Shown here one piece after another: positions 42,992 through 52,913 of a DNA stretch of 64,000 bases. The notes beneath the pieces were generated by a model, which worked only from the letters and a program-made list of their open reading frames with translations, searched no databases and was not told the DNA's origin. Both the position numbers and the translations under genes were made by a program. This stretch comes from Sphaerotilus natans. GTDB taxonomy: Bacteria; Pseudomonadota; Gammaproteobacteria; Burkholderiales; Burkholderiaceae_C. Position 1 is the stretch's first letter. The number at the start of each line of letters is the position of its first letter. The stretch spans positions 22,365 through 86,364 of the forward strand of contig NZ_FTMZ01000022.1 of NCBI RefSeq assembly GCF_900156335.1, written 5' to 3'.

Positions 42992-43456
42992 TCAGGCGGC
43001 TGCGGCGTTGGGCTGGCGCGAGGCGCTGGCGGCCGTGGCGGCTTCCGGCATCGCCTGCGGTGCGCTGCCGCCGTCGGTGCGGGTGGCGGCCCAGCGCTCG
43101 ACGCCGCCGCGGCGGAAGGTCACGACGATCTGGTTGCCGTAGCTGTCACGCCACATCCAGTCGCCATGGGTGCCCTGGACGCGCTGGCCCAGGCTGTTGG
43201 TGATGGACAGCACGTCGGCCATGCTCATGCCGTGACCGAGCTTCGACTGCAGCGTGACCACGCTGTCGACCATGCCCTTAGGCCGGTCGGCGACATTGCG
43301 CATCTGACGGGTGGCGCGGTTGAACTGCAGCACCATCCAGAAGCCGATCACCGTGATGGCCAGCACCACGCCCTGCCAGCCGAGCATCGTCCAGCCTGCG
43401 ATCAGGGCGGCCGCCACCAGGGTCGCGTTCAGCAAGCGTTGATTGGAAACTTTCAT
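42992..43456 (-). CDS. Small membrane protein of unknown function
   Basis: 154 residues from the ATG giving MKVSNQRLLNATL. Hydrophobic segments at about 8-27 and 29-45 form one or two transmembrane helices. The soluble part has MSMADVLSITNSLGQRVQGTHGDWMWRDSYGNQIVVTF and a short strand-like tail, a pattern reminiscent of the BamE/SmpA fold, but this is only a visual resemblance. The C terminus is Ala/Gln-rich. No ribosome binding site seen. It lies 212 bases downstream of radA on the same strand; its end is convergent with the hybrid kinase, with a GCCGGG/CCCGGC hairpin between (42968-42985). Confidence 0.6.
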   Translation of the reverse strand: MKVSNQRLLNATLVAAALIAGWTMLGWQGVVLAITVIGFWMVLQFNRATRQMRNVADRPKGMVDSVVTLQSKLGHGMSMADVLSITNSLGQRVQGTHGDWMWRDSYGNQIVVTFRRGGVERWAATRTDGGSAPQAMPEAATAASASRQPNAAAA

Positions 43457-43668
43457 GTACCAGATCTTATCGCTGGAGGAATGGGCCGCCTCCTTGTCGG
43501 GATCCGGTCGATCGAACTGCCCCGTGAATCGGGGGGCGGATGCGTCGACAGGAGGCGGAACAACCGGAAAGTGTAGTAGCAGCGGTCCTGTCGGGAGCCT
43601 TGTGAAACAACTGGTAATGTTGATAAGAATCCGGCAACAGCCCGGTTCGGCCTCGCCGCCGGTTCGCC

Positions 43669-45048
43669 TCAATCGAGGCCGCGCAGCACCTCGATCGCCT
43701 GCTCGATGCGATCGACCGGGTGCACTGTCAGCCCCTCGATCGCCTTCTTCGGCGCATTGGCGCGCGGCACCAGCGCGACCGAGAAGCCGAGCTTGGCGGC
43801 CTCCTTCAGCCGGTCCTGGCCGCGCGGGGCCGGACGCACCTCGCCGGCCAGACCGACCTCGCCGAAGGCGATGAAGCCCTTGGGCAGCGCCCGGCCGCGC
43901 AAGGAGCTCTGGATCGCCAGCAGCACCGCCAGGTCGGCCGCCGGCTCGCCGATGCGCACGCCGCCGACGGCGTTGACGAACACGTCCTGATCGGCGCACG
44001 ACACCCCGGCGTGGCGGTGCAGCACCGCCAGCAGCATCGCCAGCCGGTCGCGGTCCAGGCCGACGCTGAGCCGGCGCGGGCTCGGGCCGCCCGCATCGAC
44101 CAGCGCCTGGATCTCCACCAGCATCGGCCGCGTGCCCTCCAGCGTCACCAGCACGCAGGCGCCGGGCACCGGCTCGCCCTGGGTCGACAGGAAGATCGCG
44201 CTCGGGTTGGTCACGCCCTTGAGGCCCTTGTCGGTCATCGCGAAGACGCCGATCTCGTTGACCGCGCCGAAGCGGTTCTTGATCGCGCGCACCAGCCGGA
44301 AGCTCGAATGCGTGTCGCCCTCGAAGTAGAGCACCGTGTCGACGATGTGCTCGAGCACGCGCGGGCCGGCCAGCGCGCCTTCCTTGGTGACATGGCCGAC
44401 CAGCACGATGGTGCAGCCGCTCGACTTGGCCACGCGGGTGAGCTGCGCGGCGCACTCGCGCACCTGCGCCACCGACCCCGGCGCCGAGCTGAGCTGCTCG
44501 GAGAACAGCGTCTGGATCGAGTCGATGACGCAGAAGGCCGGCTGCTCGGCCGCCAGCGTGGCCAGGATGCGCTCCAGGCCGATCTCGGCGAGCAGGCGCA
44601 GCTGCAGCCCCTCCAGCCCGAGCCGGCGCGCGCGCAGCGCCACCTGCGCGCCGGACTCCTCGCCGGTGACGTACAGGACGTTCATCTGCCGCGACAGCGC
44701 CTCGGCCGCCTGCAGCAGCAGCGTGCTCTTGCCGATGCCGGGGTCGCCGCCGATCAGCACCACGCCGCCCTCGACGATGCCGCCGCCCAGCACCCGGTCG
44801 AGCTCCTCCAGCCCGGTGGGCGTGCGCGCGACCTCGGCGGCCTCGATGTCGGCCAGCGTGGCCACCGGCTGGTTCTTGGCCAGCGCCTGGAAGCGGGTGT
44901 TGCGCCCGGCCGCGCCGGCGGCGGCCGTGGGCTCGGGCACCGTCTCGTCGAGGGTGTTCCACGCATTGCAGTGCGGGCACTTGCCCAGCCACTTCGGGCT
45001 GGTGCCGCCGCACTCGCGGCAGGTGTAGAGCGTCTTGTCGCGGGCCAT
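43669..45048 (-). CDS. radA: DNA repair protein RadA
   Basis: RecA-like helicase that drives branch migration in recombination. 459 residues: N-terminal zinc finger (CRECGGTSPKWLGKCPHC), Walker A GGDPGIGKSTLL, the RadA-specific KNRFG motif (IKNRFGAVNEIG), and a C-terminal Lon-protease-like domain (DVFVNAVGGVRIGEPAADLA and RAL.KGFIAFGEVGLAGEVR). Complete. Divergent from the LysE exporter gene. Confidence 0.95.
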   Translation of the reverse strand: MARDKTLYTCRECGGTSPKWLGKCPHCNAWNTLDETVPEPTAAAGAAGRNTRFQALAKNQPVATLADIEAAEVARTPTGLEELDRVLGGGIVEGGVVLIGGDPGIGKSTLLLQAAEALSRQMNVLYVTGEESGAQVALRARRLGLEGLQLRLLAEIGLERILATLAAEQPAFCVIDSIQTLFSEQLSSAPGSVAQVRECAAQLTRVAKSSGCTIVLVGHVTKEGALAGPRVLEHIVDTVLYFEGDTHSSFRLVRAIKNRFGAVNEIGVFAMTDKGLKGVTNPSAIFLSTQGEPVPGACVLVTLEGTRPMLVEIQALVDAGGPSPRRLSVGLDRDRLAMLLAVLHRHAGVSCADQDVFVNAVGGVRIGEPAADLAVLLAIQSSLRGRALPKGFIAFGEVGLAGEVRPAPRGQDRLKEAAKLGFSVALVPRANAPKKAIEGLTVHPVDRIEQAIEVLRGLD

Positions 45049-45088
45049 GGGGGGATTGTCGCCGTGCAGAGGGGCGGGCGGTCCGTGC

Positions 45089-45094
45089 TACAAC
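45089..45094 (+). promoter_or_regulatory. Predicted -10 element (TACAAC) of the LysE exporter, leaderless
   Basis: TACAAC ends 6 bases before ATG 45101; same geometry as at ftsK and hemC. No Shine-Dalgarno. Confidence 0.4.
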
Positions 45095-45100
45095 CGCGCG

Positions 45101-45730
45101 ATGGAATTCTCGACCTGGATCACCTTCTTCGCGGCCTGCTGGGCCATCAGCCTGTCTCCCGGACCCGGCGCGGTGGCGTCGATGAGCGCCGGCGTGCGTC
45201 ACGGCTTCTGGCGCGGCTATGCCATCGTCATCGGACTGGTGCTGGGCATCTGGACCCAGGTGCTGGTCGTCTCGGTCGGCCTGGGCGCGCTGATGGCGAC
45301 CTCGGCCTGGGCCTTCTCGATGCTGAAATGGCTGGGCGTGGCCTATCTGGTCTGGCTGGGCATCCAGCAGTGGCGGGCCGCCGAGGCGCCGCTGGTGTCG
45401 GCCGAGGACACCGGCGCCGGCACCTCGCGCCTGGCCCTGGTGCTGCGCGGCTGGATGATCAACACGGTCAATCCGAAGGGCACCGTCTTCCTGCTGGCGG
45501 TGATGCCGCAGTTCATCGATCAGGCGCAGGCCCTGGTGCCGCAGTACCTGACGATCGCGCTGACGCTGGCCTTCACCGATCTGGTGGTGATGGCCGGCTA
45601 TGTCGGGCTGGCCTCGCGGGTACTGGGCGCGCTGCGCACGCCGGGCCAGCTGCGCTGGATGAACCGCAGCTTCGGCGGCCTGTTCGTGGCTGCGGGCCTG
45701 TTCCTGGCGATGTTCCGTCGCGCAGCCTGA
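45101..45730 (+). CDS. LysE/RhtB-family amino acid exporter
   Basis: 209 residues, six hydrophobic segments. The family signature near the N terminus is present (ISLSPGPGAVASMSAGVRHG), as is the conserved LKWLGVAYLVWLG around residue 70. Members export lysine, homoserine, threonine or other amino acids; the substrate cannot be predicted. ATG 45101 gives MEFSTWITFFAACW; an upstream in-frame start would lie inside the radA promoter region. Confidence 0.88.
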   Translation: MEFSTWITFFAACWAISLSPGPGAVASMSAGVRHGFWRGYAIVIGLVLGIWTQVLVVSVGLGALMATSAWAFSMLKWLGVAYLVWLGIQQWRAAEAPLVSAEDTGAGTSRLALVLRGWMINTVNPKGTVFLLAVMPQFIDQAQALVPQYLTIALTLAFTDLVVMAGYVGLASRVLGALRTPGQLRWMNRSFGGLFVAAGLFLAMFRRAA

Positions 45731-45838
45731 ACTGGACTGGACGGAGCCGGGCGGCGGGTCTGCCCGGACTCAAGGCGCACGCCGCGCTGCCGATGGGCCG
45801 GTGCCGGGGCTGTTCTTCTCCGGCATGAAAGGCCGTCC

Positions 45839-46768
45839 ATGAAGCGCTCCCGTCCTGTCTCGTCCTTCTTTCCGGCCGTGTCGGCCCTGGCTGCGGCCCT
45901 GCTGCTGTCGGCCTGCGCCGGCATGCCGCCCAAGCCCCGCGCGCCGGAGGCGGTCACCGCCGAGGTGCTCCCGCCCAAGGCGCGCGAGCACCGCCTCTGG
46001 ATCGTCAGCGCCGACCACCAGCTGCAGCTGGTGCGCGCAGGTCGCCCTGACCGCATCGAGCAGCAGGTGGCGCTGCGCGGACTGGCCTCGGGCGACGAGG
46101 TGGTCGGCATCGACTTCCGGGTCGCGCGCGGCGTGCTGTACCTGCTGACCCGCCAGGGCCGCCTCTACACCGTCGACACCGGCAGCGGTCAGCTCACGCC
46201 GGTGGGGACGGGGGGGGCGCTGGCCATCGCGTTGCCGTCCGGGCCGATCGGCTTCGACTTCAATCCGGCCGCCGACCGCATCCGCATCGTCGGCGCCGCG
46301 GTGAATCTGCGGGCCCATCCCGACACCGGCGCGCTGGTCGACGGCGACCCGAAGATGGAGGGCCTGCAGCCCGACGGCGCGCTGCGCTATGCCGAGGGCG
46401 ATCCGGCCCACGGCCGCACGCCGCGCATCGACGCCGCCGGCTACACCTACAACAAGACCAGCGACAAGCTGACCACCAACTACGCGATCGACCAGGCGGC
46501 CGGCACGCTGGTGATGCAGGGGTCGCTGGAGGGGGCCACGCCGGCGGTCTCGCCCAACACCGGGCTGCTGAGCACCGTCGGGTCGCTGGGGGTGAAGGGC
46601 TTCTCGGATGCGGCCTTCGACATCGCCGACATCGACAACACCGCGCTGGCGGCGCTGCGCACCGACCGCACCCGGCTCTACCGGGTCGACCTGAAGAGCG
46701 GCCAGGCCCAGCGCATCGGCCCGGTCGGCGCCGGCGCGCCGATCCGCGGCCTGGCGATCGAGCCCTGA
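45839..46768 (+). CDS. DUF4394 lipoprotein
   Basis: 309 residues. Lipobox LLSAC with the lipidated Cys near 26. The rest is one DUF4394 beta-propeller-like domain: RLWIVSADHQLQLVRAG, VVGIDFRVARGVLYLLTRQGRLYTVD, IGFDFNPAADRIRIVG, and YAEGDPAHGRTPRIDAAGYTYNK. Exported to the periplasm or outer membrane; no biochemical role known. ATG 45839 is the first codon of the signal. A hairpin GGCGGC/GCCGCC lies between its stop and the convergent thioesterase gene. Confidence 0.82.
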   Translation: MKRSRPVSSFFPAVSALAAALLLSACAGMPPKPRAPEAVTAEVLPPKAREHRLWIVSADHQLQLVRAGRPDRIEQQVALRGLASGDEVVGIDFRVARGVLYLLTRQGRLYTVDTGSGQLTPVGTGGALAIALPSGPIGFDFNPAADRIRIVGAAVNLRAHPDTGALVDGDPKMEGLQPDGALRYAEGDPAHGRTPRIDAAGYTYNKTSDKLTTNYAIDQAAGTLVMQGSLEGATPAVSPNTGLLSTVGSLGVKGFSDAAFDIADIDNTALAALRTDRTRLYRVDLKSGQAQRIGPVGAGAPIRGLAIEP

Positions 46769-46775
46769 CGGCGGC

Positions 46776-47318
46776 TCAGCTGGCCGCCGGTGCGGGCGGC
46801 TGGGTGCGAACCGCACGCAGCCGCTGCTCCATCTCGGTGCGCAGCTCGCGCCGGGCCTGGGCATTGGCCCAGCGGCGCTTTTCCTCGGCGTTGAAGGGGC
46901 GCAGCGGCGGCACCGGCACCGGCTTGCCGTCGTCGCCGACCGCCACCATCGTGAAGAAGCACGAGTTGGCGTGGCGCACGACCTGGGTGCGGATGTTCTC
47001 GGCCACGACCTTCACGCCGATCTCCATCGACGAGGTGCCGGTGTAGTTGACGCTGGCCAGGAAGGTGACCAGCTCGCCGACGTGAATCGGCTGGCGGAAC
47101 ATCACCTGGTCGACGCTGAGCGTGACGGTGTAGCGCCCGGCGTAGCGGCTGGCACAGGCGTAGGCGACCTGGTCGAGCAGCTTCAGGATGGTGCCGCCGT
47201 GCACGTTGCCGGAGAAGTTGGCCATGTCCGGCGTCATCAGCACCGTCATCGTCAGCTGGTGGGAGGGGAGATCCATGGAGGGGGCAGACCGTGAGGTCGG
47301 TGGTGGAGTCTCCGCCAT
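46776..47318 (-). CDS. Acyl-CoA thioesterase (hotdog fold, YciA-like)
   Basis: 180 residues. Contains the hotdog core FSGNVHGGTILKLLDQVAY with the conserved Asn/His/Gly and Asp, then VTLSVDQVMFRQPIHVGELV and SCFFTMVAV. The family hydrolyses acyl-CoAs in the cytoplasm. The start may instead be ATG 47276 (MDLPSHQLTM), which removes 14 residues; neither has a good ribosome binding site. Confidence 0.88.
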   Translation of the reverse strand: MAETPPPTSRSAPSMDLPSHQLTMTVLMTPDMANFSGNVHGGTILKLLDQVAYACASRYAGRYTVTLSVDQVMFRQPIHVGELVTFLASVNYTGTSSMEIGVKVVAENIRTQVVRHANSCFFTMVAVGDDGKPVPVPPLRPFNAEEKRRWANAQARRELRTEMEQRLRAVRTQPPAPAAS

Positions 47319-47354
47319 CTTGCACCAGTCGTGCCCGGTGCCGTCAGCCTGGTG

Positions 47355-47936
47355 TCAGCGCGTGGACGGTTGCGGTCGTGGTCCGGCCATGCGGCGCAGC
47401 GAACTGCGGCCGTGGCGCAACGCACCCGCCACATGCAGCGCCAGCAGCGCCAGCAGCAGCTTCGAGCCCAGGTCGTGCAGGCGGCCGCTGTAGTAGTGCA
47501 GCGCCGCGTTCGCCTCGATCGGCGAGGGCACCGAGAACCAGCCCAGCACATGGACCGGCTCGCCCTCGCTCCAGTACATCAGCGGTCCGCTGAAGGCCAT
47601 CACCAGCATGACGACCAGCAGGCCCGCATGCACGCCGTGCTCGAGCCAGCGCAGCGGGCCCGGTGGCGACAGCGGCGCCGGGCGACGGCCCCGCGCCAGC
47701 AGCGCCAGCGCGCTCCACTGAGCCCGCAGCAGCAGCGGCAGCAGCGCCAGCATGCCCAGGCCGACATGCCAGGCCCAGAGCTTCTTGCGCAGCGCGCCGT
47801 CAGGCAGCAGCTCCTCGGCGATCAGGCCGAGCGCCAGCAGCGCGATCGTCAGCAGCGCGCCGCCCCAGTGGGCCAGGCGGGAGACCGGTCCGTAGACCGT
47901 CGGGGAGGAGGGGGAGCGGGGGGCGAGGGCGGGCAT
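47355..47936 (-). CDS. Cytochrome b561-type membrane protein
   Basis: 193 residues from ATG 47936 (MPALAPRSPSSPTVYGPVSRLAHWGGALL). Four transmembrane helices. Heme-ligand-type histidines occur at HW (helix 1), WHVGLGMLALLPLLLRA (helix 2), HGVHAGLLVVML (helix 3) and LLLALLALHVAGALRHG (helix 4), the bis-heme pattern of bacterial b561 proteins such as CybB, which oxidise quinol and can reduce superoxide. A long in-frame upstream extension is unlikely. Downstream of alr on the same strand. Confidence 0.85.
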   Translation of the reverse strand: MPALAPRSPSSPTVYGPVSRLAHWGGALLTIALLALGLIAEELLPDGALRKKLWAWHVGLGMLALLPLLLRAQWSALALLARGRRPAPLSPPGPLRWLEHGVHAGLLVVMLVMAFSGPLMYWSEGEPVHVLGWFSVPSPIEANAALHYYSGRLHDLGSKLLLALLALHVAGALRHGRSSLRRMAGPRPQPSTR

Positions 47937-47983
47937 CGGCGGAGTTCCGTCTTCGGGCGGTGGACAGGAGGGGAAAGGGGCGA

Positions 47984-49096
47984 TCAGTCCTGCGGCGCAA
48001 GATCGACCACACGCACCGGCACGCGCGGGGCCAGCGCGCACATCAGCTCGTAGCCGATGGTGCCGGCGCCGTGCGCGACCTCGTCGATCGACAGCCGCGT
48101 GCCGCGCGGGCCGTGGCCCCAGAGCGTGACCTCGCTGCCGAAGCCGGCAGCGGGCACCGGCGTCAGATCGACCGCCAGCATGTCCATCGACACCCGGCCG
48201 ACGGTGCCGGTGCGCACGCCGTCGACCAGCACCGGCGTGCCGCTGGCGGCCAGGCGCGGGTAGCCGTCGGCGTAGCCGCAGGCGACGATGCCGATGCGCA
48301 TCGCGCGCTCGGCGACGAAGCGGCTGCCGTAGCCGACGCTGTCGCCGGGCTGGAGCTGCTGCACCGCGATCAGCCGCGAGCGCAGCGTCATCGCCGGCAC
48401 CAGGCCCCAGTGCGCGATGTCGTGCTCGGGGAAGTCGGGCGCGCTGCCGTAGCTCAGGATGCCGCTGCGCACCCAGTCGGCGCGCACGTCGGCAGCGGCC
48501 GCATGGCGCAGGATGGCCGCGCTGTTGCTCAGCGAGCGCTCGCCCGGCAGGTCACGCGTGGCCTGGACAAAGGCCTCGACCTGGTGGCTGATGCCGCGCG
48601 GGCCGTCGGCGTCGGAGAAGTGCGTCACCAGCGAGATCTCGTCGACCTGGGGCAGCGCGTCCAGCCGCGCCCAGGCGCTGCGCAGGTGCGCCGGCGTGAA
48701 GCCCAAGCGGTTCATGCCGCTGTTCATCTTCAGGAAGACGCGGTGCGGCTGGTGCGTCTTGTGCGCGGCCAGCCAGTCGATCTGCTCGTCGCAGTGCACG
48801 ACATGCCAGAGGTTCAGCCGCGAGCACAGCTCCAGGTCGCGCGGCTCGAAGCAGCCTTCGAGCAGCAGCACCGGGCCGCGCCAGCCCAGATCGCGCACCC
48901 GCTGCGCCTCGTCGAGGTCGAGCATCGCCAGGCCGTCGGCGCCGAGCAGGCCCGGCCAGACCCGTTCGATGCCATGCCCGTAGGCATTGGCCTTGATGAC
49001 CGCCCACAGCCGTGCGTCGGGCGCGCGTCGGCGGGCGGTGGCGAGATTGCGGGCGAGGGCGTCGGGATGGACGAGGGCTTCGATCGGACGGGGCAT
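47984..49096 (-). CDS. alr: Alanine racemase
   Basis: PLP enzyme supplying D-alanine for peptidoglycan. 370 residues. PLP lysine Lys35 in [19 protein letters not shown] carries the second catalytic tyrosine region, and [22 protein letters not shown] and [13 protein letters not shown] complete the pattern. It is divergent from lplT, whose product recycles lysophospholipids, a familiar neighbourhood in this order. Confidence 0.94.
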   Translation of the reverse strand: MPRPIEALVHPDALARNLATARRRAPDARLWAVIKANAYGHGIERVWPGLLGADGLAMLDLDEAQRVRDLGWRGPVLLLEGCFEPRDLELCSRLNLWHVVHCDEQIDWLAAHKTHQPHRVFLKMNSGMNRLGFTPAHLRSAWARLDALPQVDEISLVTHFSDADGPRGISHQVEAFVQATRDLPGERSLSNSAAILRHAAAADVRADWVRSGILSYGSAPDFPEHDIAHWGLVPAMTLRSRLIAVQQLQPGDSVGYGSRFVAERAMRIGIVACGYADGYPRLAASGTPVLVDGVRTGTVGRVSMDMLAVDLTPVPAAGFGSEVTLWGHGPRGTRLSIDEVAHGAGTIGYELMCALAPRVPVRVVDLAPQD

Positions 49097-49276
49097 GATC
49101 GTGCGATTGTGCCAGCGCGGTTCTGGCGCGGTTCTGCCGTCTCGGGGAATCGCCTTGGCAGGCGGCTTGGGCCTGCGTGCTATAACCGCGCCGCGCCGAA
49201 GCGGCGCCGCGGCCGCCCTGCGGTCTCGTCCCCTTGCCGAACCCTCAGAACCTCGAGCGCAGCGCCATCTTTCCGG

Positions 49277-50557
49277 ATGAAAAAAGGTTTCCACACCATC
49301 ATGTCGGCGCAGTTCTTCAGCTCGCTGGCCGACAACGCCCTGTTCGTCGCTGCGGTCGAGCTGCTGAGAACCTCCGGTGCGCCCGAGTGGCAGCGTGCCG
49401 CGCTGGTGCCGATGTTCGCGCTGTTCTACGTCATCCTCGCCCCCTTCGTCGGTGCCTTCGCCGACGCGGTGCCCAAGGGCCGGGTGATGTTCGTCTCCAA
49501 CACCATCAAGGTGGTCGGCTGCCTGATGATGCTGTTCGGCACCCATCCGCTGGCGGCCTACGCGATCGTCGGTCTGGGCGCGGCGGCCTACTCGCCGGCC
49601 AAGTACGGCATCCTCACCGAGCTGCTGCCGCCCTCGCAGCTGGTCAAGGCCAACGGCTGGATCGAGGGGCTGACCATCGGCTCGATCATCCTGGGCGTGC
49701 TGCTGGGCGGCCAGCTGGTCGGGCCGCACATCGCGCCGCATCTGCTGGCGCTGGACCTGCCGGGCGTGTCGCTGGGCATCGACACGCCGGCGCAGGCGGC
49801 GATCGCCTCGCTGGTGCTGCTCTACATCATCGCGGCGGTGTTCAACCTCTACATTCCACGCACCGACGCGCCGCTGCAGCCGCTGCCGGCGCAGCCGCTG
49901 GCGCTGGTGCGCGACTTCTCCGAGTGCAACTCGCGTCTCTGGGCTGACAAGCTCGGCCAGATCTCGCTGGCGACGACGACGCTGTTCTGGGGCGTGTCGG
50001 GCAATCTGCGCTACATCGTGCTGGCCTGGGCGGCTGCGGCGCTGGGCTACGGCACCACGCAGGCGTCCTCGCTGGTGGGCGTCGTGGCCATCGGCACCGC
50101 GGTCGGCGCGGTGGTGGCCTCGGTGATGATGAAGCTCGACCAGGCCACCCGGGTCATTCCGCTGGGCGTGGCCATGGGGGTGCTGGTCGTGCTGATGAAC
50201 GTGATCGACAACGTCTGGGTGGCGGCGCCCTTCCTGATGGTGCTGGGCGGCCTGGGTGGCTTCCTGGTGGTGCCGATGAACGCGCTGCTGCAGCACCGCG
50301 GCCACAACCTGATGGGGGCCGGCCGCTCGATCGCGGTGCAGAACTTCAACGAGCAGGCCTGCATCCTGGCGCTGGGCGCCTTCTACACCGGCATGACCCG
50401 CGGCGGCCTGTCGGCCTTCGGCGCGATCACCATCTTCGGCCTGCTGGTGGCGGGAACGATGTGGCTGATCGGTCGCTGGCACCAGCGCAACACCGTGCAG
50501 CACCGCGACGAGGTCGATCGCCTGCTGGTGATCGCCCGCAGCGACGGCCACCACTGA
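49277..50557 (+). CDS. lplT: Lysophospholipid transporter (MFS)
   Basis: 426 residues, about 12 transmembrane helices. The N terminus [23 protein letters not shown] and [18 protein letters not shown] are LplT hallmarks. Flips lysophospholipids into the cytoplasm for reacylation; no Aas acyltransferase gene is in view. Divergent from alr with a TATAAC -10-like element at 49181. Its end and the convergent pseudo-receiver gene are separated by a TGCGCGCC/GGCGCGCA hairpin (50565-50587). Confidence 0.9.
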   Translation: MKKGFHTIMSAQFFSSLADNALFVAAVELLRTSGAPEWQRAALVPMFALFYVILAPFVGAFADAVPKGRVMFVSNTIKVVGCLMMLFGTHPLAAYAIVGLGAAAYSPAKYGILTELLPPSQLVKANGWIEGLTIGSIILGVLLGGQLVGPHIAPHLLALDLPGVSLGIDTPAQAAIASLVLLYIIAAVFNLYIPRTDAPLQPLPAQPLALVRDFSECNSRLWADKLGQISLATTTLFWGVSGNLRYIVLAWAAAALGYGTTQASSLVGVVAIGTAVGAVVASVMMKLDQATRVIPLGVAMGVLVVLMNVIDNVWVAAPFLMVLGGLGGFLVVPMNALLQHRGHNLMGAGRSIAVQNFNEQACILALGAFYTGMTRGGLSAFGAITIFGLLVAGTMWLIGRWHQRNTVQHRDEVDRLLVIARSDGHH

Positions 50558-50576
50558 CGCGCAGTGCGCGCCGGGT

Positions 50577-51461
50577 TCAGGCGCGCATCTCGAACGGCAT
50601 CATCAGCTCGGTCGGCTGAAAGACCCGCTCGAAGGTGCGGTCATGGCGCGCCAGCAGGTGCAGCAGCTCGCGCTCGTCGAGCGGCGTGGTCAGGAAGGCG
50701 TCGCAGCCGGCAAAGGTGGCGCGAATGCGCTCGATCGCCGCACCGCGCGGTGCCAGCGCCACCACCACCGCAGCCGGGCCGCCGTCGACCATCTCGCGGC
50801 GGATGCGTCGGCTGACCTGGAAGCCGGCGCTGCCGCCCTGGCCCACGCCCAGGAACACGAAGCCGTAGCCCAGGCGCTCGGTCATCTGCTGAGCCTCGCT
50901 GGCGCTGCGGGTCAGATGCACCCGGTAGCCCAGCGGTGTCAGGGTGTCGCGCAGCAGCCGGCACTCGGCCGGGCTGCTGCTGACGATGAGGATGCGGTCG
51001 AGCCGCTGCTCGCCCTCGGCCAGCACGGTGTTGCTGAAGCCGCTGCTGGCCCGGAAGTCATGGATCTGCTGGTCCGCCAGCGCCGCGATGCGCTCCCGGT
51101 GCGGTCCGGGCGGCAGCTGCAGCAGGGCGCCCGGCCGCGCCGCCCGGGCCGCGCGACGCTCGCCGAGCAGATCGAGCTGGCGGCGCAGCTGGTGCGCGTC
51201 GATCGGCCGCGGCAGCTGCGCGCCGCTGCACCGCGGCACGGCGCCGGCGCCGACGAACACCGTCTCGCGCATCCGGTCGAGCCGCTCGACGCGCAGCACC
51301 GCCTCGGGCCGGTCGGCATCGGCGATCAGCCAGTCGGCCTCGTCGATCGCGTCGGTGCAGGCGTAGCGGCGTCGGCCGGCATCGAGCCGGAAGAAGCTCT
51401 CCAGCGTCCGGCGCTCGAAGGCGCCGAGGCCGACAAAGGCGACGCTCTGGCAATCGGACAT
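50577..51461 (-). CDS. Protein with a degenerate receiver domain
   Basis: 294 residues. The C-terminal half (about 155-275) has a CheY-like pattern: [45 protein letters not shown], and [18 protein letters not shown]. However the acidic pair, the phosphorylated Asp, the Thr and the Lys of a working receiver are replaced by Ser-Ser, Gly, Ala and Thr. It is therefore a pseudo-receiver, likely a protein-interaction module. The N-terminal half has no clear family. No output domain. Standalone gene. Confidence 0.65.
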   Translation of the reverse strand: MSDCQSVAFVGLGAFERRTLESFFRLDAGRRRYACTDAIDEADWLIADADRPEAVLRVERLDRMRETVFVGAGAVPRCSGAQLPRPIDAHQLRRQLDLLGERRAARAARPGALLQLPPGPHRERIAALADQQIHDFRASSGFSNTVLAEGEQRLDRILIVSSSPAECRLLRDTLTPLGYRVHLTRSASEAQQMTERLGYGFVFLGVGQGGSAGFQVSRRIRREMVDGGPAAVVVALAPRGAAIERIRATFAGCDAFLTTPLDERELLHLLARHDRTFERVFQPTELMMPFEMRA

Positions 51462-51632
51462 CCGGTACTCCTCGGGCTATGCGGTTCGGGACGGTCCGAT
51501 TCTTCGAGCCCGCGGCCCGCAGCGTCAAGGCGCCGATCCCCCCTCAATACGGCGTGGTACCTCTGCGCTGTCGCGGGGGGTGCGCAGAATTGCACGCTTG
51601 GCGCACCCGGATTTTCCTGATCGGGGCGGCGC

Positions 51633-51638
51633 CATAAT
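51633..51638 (+). promoter_or_regulatory. Predicted -10 element (CATAAT) of the aminotransferase
   Basis: CATAAT about 50 bases before the ATG; the leader carries CAGGAGCC as ribosome binding site. Confidence 0.4.
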
Positions 51639-51687
51639 CCGGGTTTCCGACCTCTCTTCCGCGCCGTTCCGGCAGGAGCCAACGTCC

Positions 51688-52884
51688 ATGTTCGAACACG
51701 TCGACGCCTACGCGGGCGATCCGATCCTCACGCTCAACGAGAACTTCCAGAAGGACCCGCGCCCGGGCCGCATCAACCTGTCGATCGGCATCTACTTCGA
51801 CGACGCCGGCCGGCTGCCGGTGATGCAGGCGGTGCGCGAGGCCGAGTCGGCGCTGCTGCAGTCGATCGGGCCGCGCAGCTACCTGCCGATGACCGGCCTG
51901 GCCGAGTACCGTACCCAGGTCCAGCACCTGCTGTTCGGCGCCGACCACGAGGCGGTGACGAGCGGGCGCACGGTGACGATCCAGTCGCTGGGCGGCTCGG
52001 GCGCGCTGAAGGTCGGCGCGGACTTCCTGCGCAAGTATTTTCCCGACTCGCAGGTCTGGATCAGCGACCCGACCTGGGACAACCACCGCGCGATCTTCGA
52101 GGGCGCGGGCTTCCCGGTGAACACCTACCCGTACTACGACGCGGCCACCGGCGGCCTGCGCTTCGACGCGATGCTGGAGGCCGTCCGCGCGCTGCCCGCG
52201 CGCTCGGTGGTGCTGCTGCACGCCTGCTGCCACAACCCGACCGGCGTGGACCTGAGCGAAGCGCAGTGGGCCGAGCTGATCCCGGTGATGGTCGAGCGCG
52301 GCCTGATCCCCTTCGTCGACATCGCCTACCAGGGCTTCGGCGACGGCGTGCGCGAGGACGCCTTCGCGCTGCGCATGCTGGCGGACGCGGGCCTGGCCTT
52401 CTTCGTCGCCAACAGCTTCTCGAAGAGCTTCTCGCTCTACGGCGAGCGCGTCGGCGGCCTGAGCGTGGTCTGCCCGACGCCGGCCGAGGCCGCGCTGGTG
52501 CTCGGCCAGCTGCAGGTGGCGGTGCGCAAGAACTACTCCAGCCCGCCCACGCACGGCGGGCGCATCGTCGCGCGCGTGCTGGCCGATCCGGCCCTCAACG
52601 CCGCCTGGGTCGCCGAGCTCGACGCGATGCGCCAGCGCATCCAGGCCATGCGCCAGCGCCTGCACGACGTGCTGGCCGCGCGCGTGCCCGGCCGCGACTT
52701 CAGCTATTTCCTGACCCAGCGCGGCATGTTCAGCTACACCGGCCTGAGCGCGGCGCAGGTCGACGTGCTGCGCGAGCAGCACGGCGTCTACCTGGTCCGA
52801 TCGGGCCGGATGTGCGTGGCGGGCCTGAACTCGGGCAATGTCGAGCCGACCGCCGAGGCGATCGCCGCGGTGCTGGGCGGCTGA
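51688..52884 (+). CDS. tyrB: Aromatic amino acid/aspartate aminotransferase
   Basis: PLP class I aminotransferase, 398 residues. PLP lysine Lys246 in [37 protein letters not shown] and the substrate-binding [10 protein letters not shown] place it with TyrB/AspC. Aspartate versus aromatic preference cannot be told by eye. Start after AGGAG, giving [13 protein letters not shown]. Standalone. Confidence 0.9.
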   Translation: MFEHVDAYAGDPILTLNENFQKDPRPGRINLSIGIYFDDAGRLPVMQAVREAESALLQSIGPRSYLPMTGLAEYRTQVQHLLFGADHEAVTSGRTVTIQSLGGSGALKVGADFLRKYFPDSQVWISDPTWDNHRAIFEGAGFPVNTYPYYDAATGGLRFDAMLEAVRALPARSVVLLHACCHNPTGVDLSEAQWAELIPVMVERGLIPFVDIAYQGFGDGVREDAFALRMLADAGLAFFVANSFSKSFSLYGERVGGLSVVCPTPAEAALVLGQLQVAVRKNYSSPPTHGGRIVARVLADPALNAAWVAELDAMRQRIQAMRQRLHDVLAARVPGRDFSYFLTQRGMFSYTGLSAAQVDVLREQHGVYLVRSGRMCVAGLNSGNVEPTAEAIAAVLGG

Positions 52885-52913
52885 TCGGCTGATCAGTCGG
52901 ATCGGTTCCCGGC

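Noticed and set aside
47663..49276. Long + strand frame leading into lplT across alr
   Set aside because: The part before the lplT ATG is Arg/His/Ala low-complexity antisense to alr; real similarity begins only at [14 protein letters not shown].
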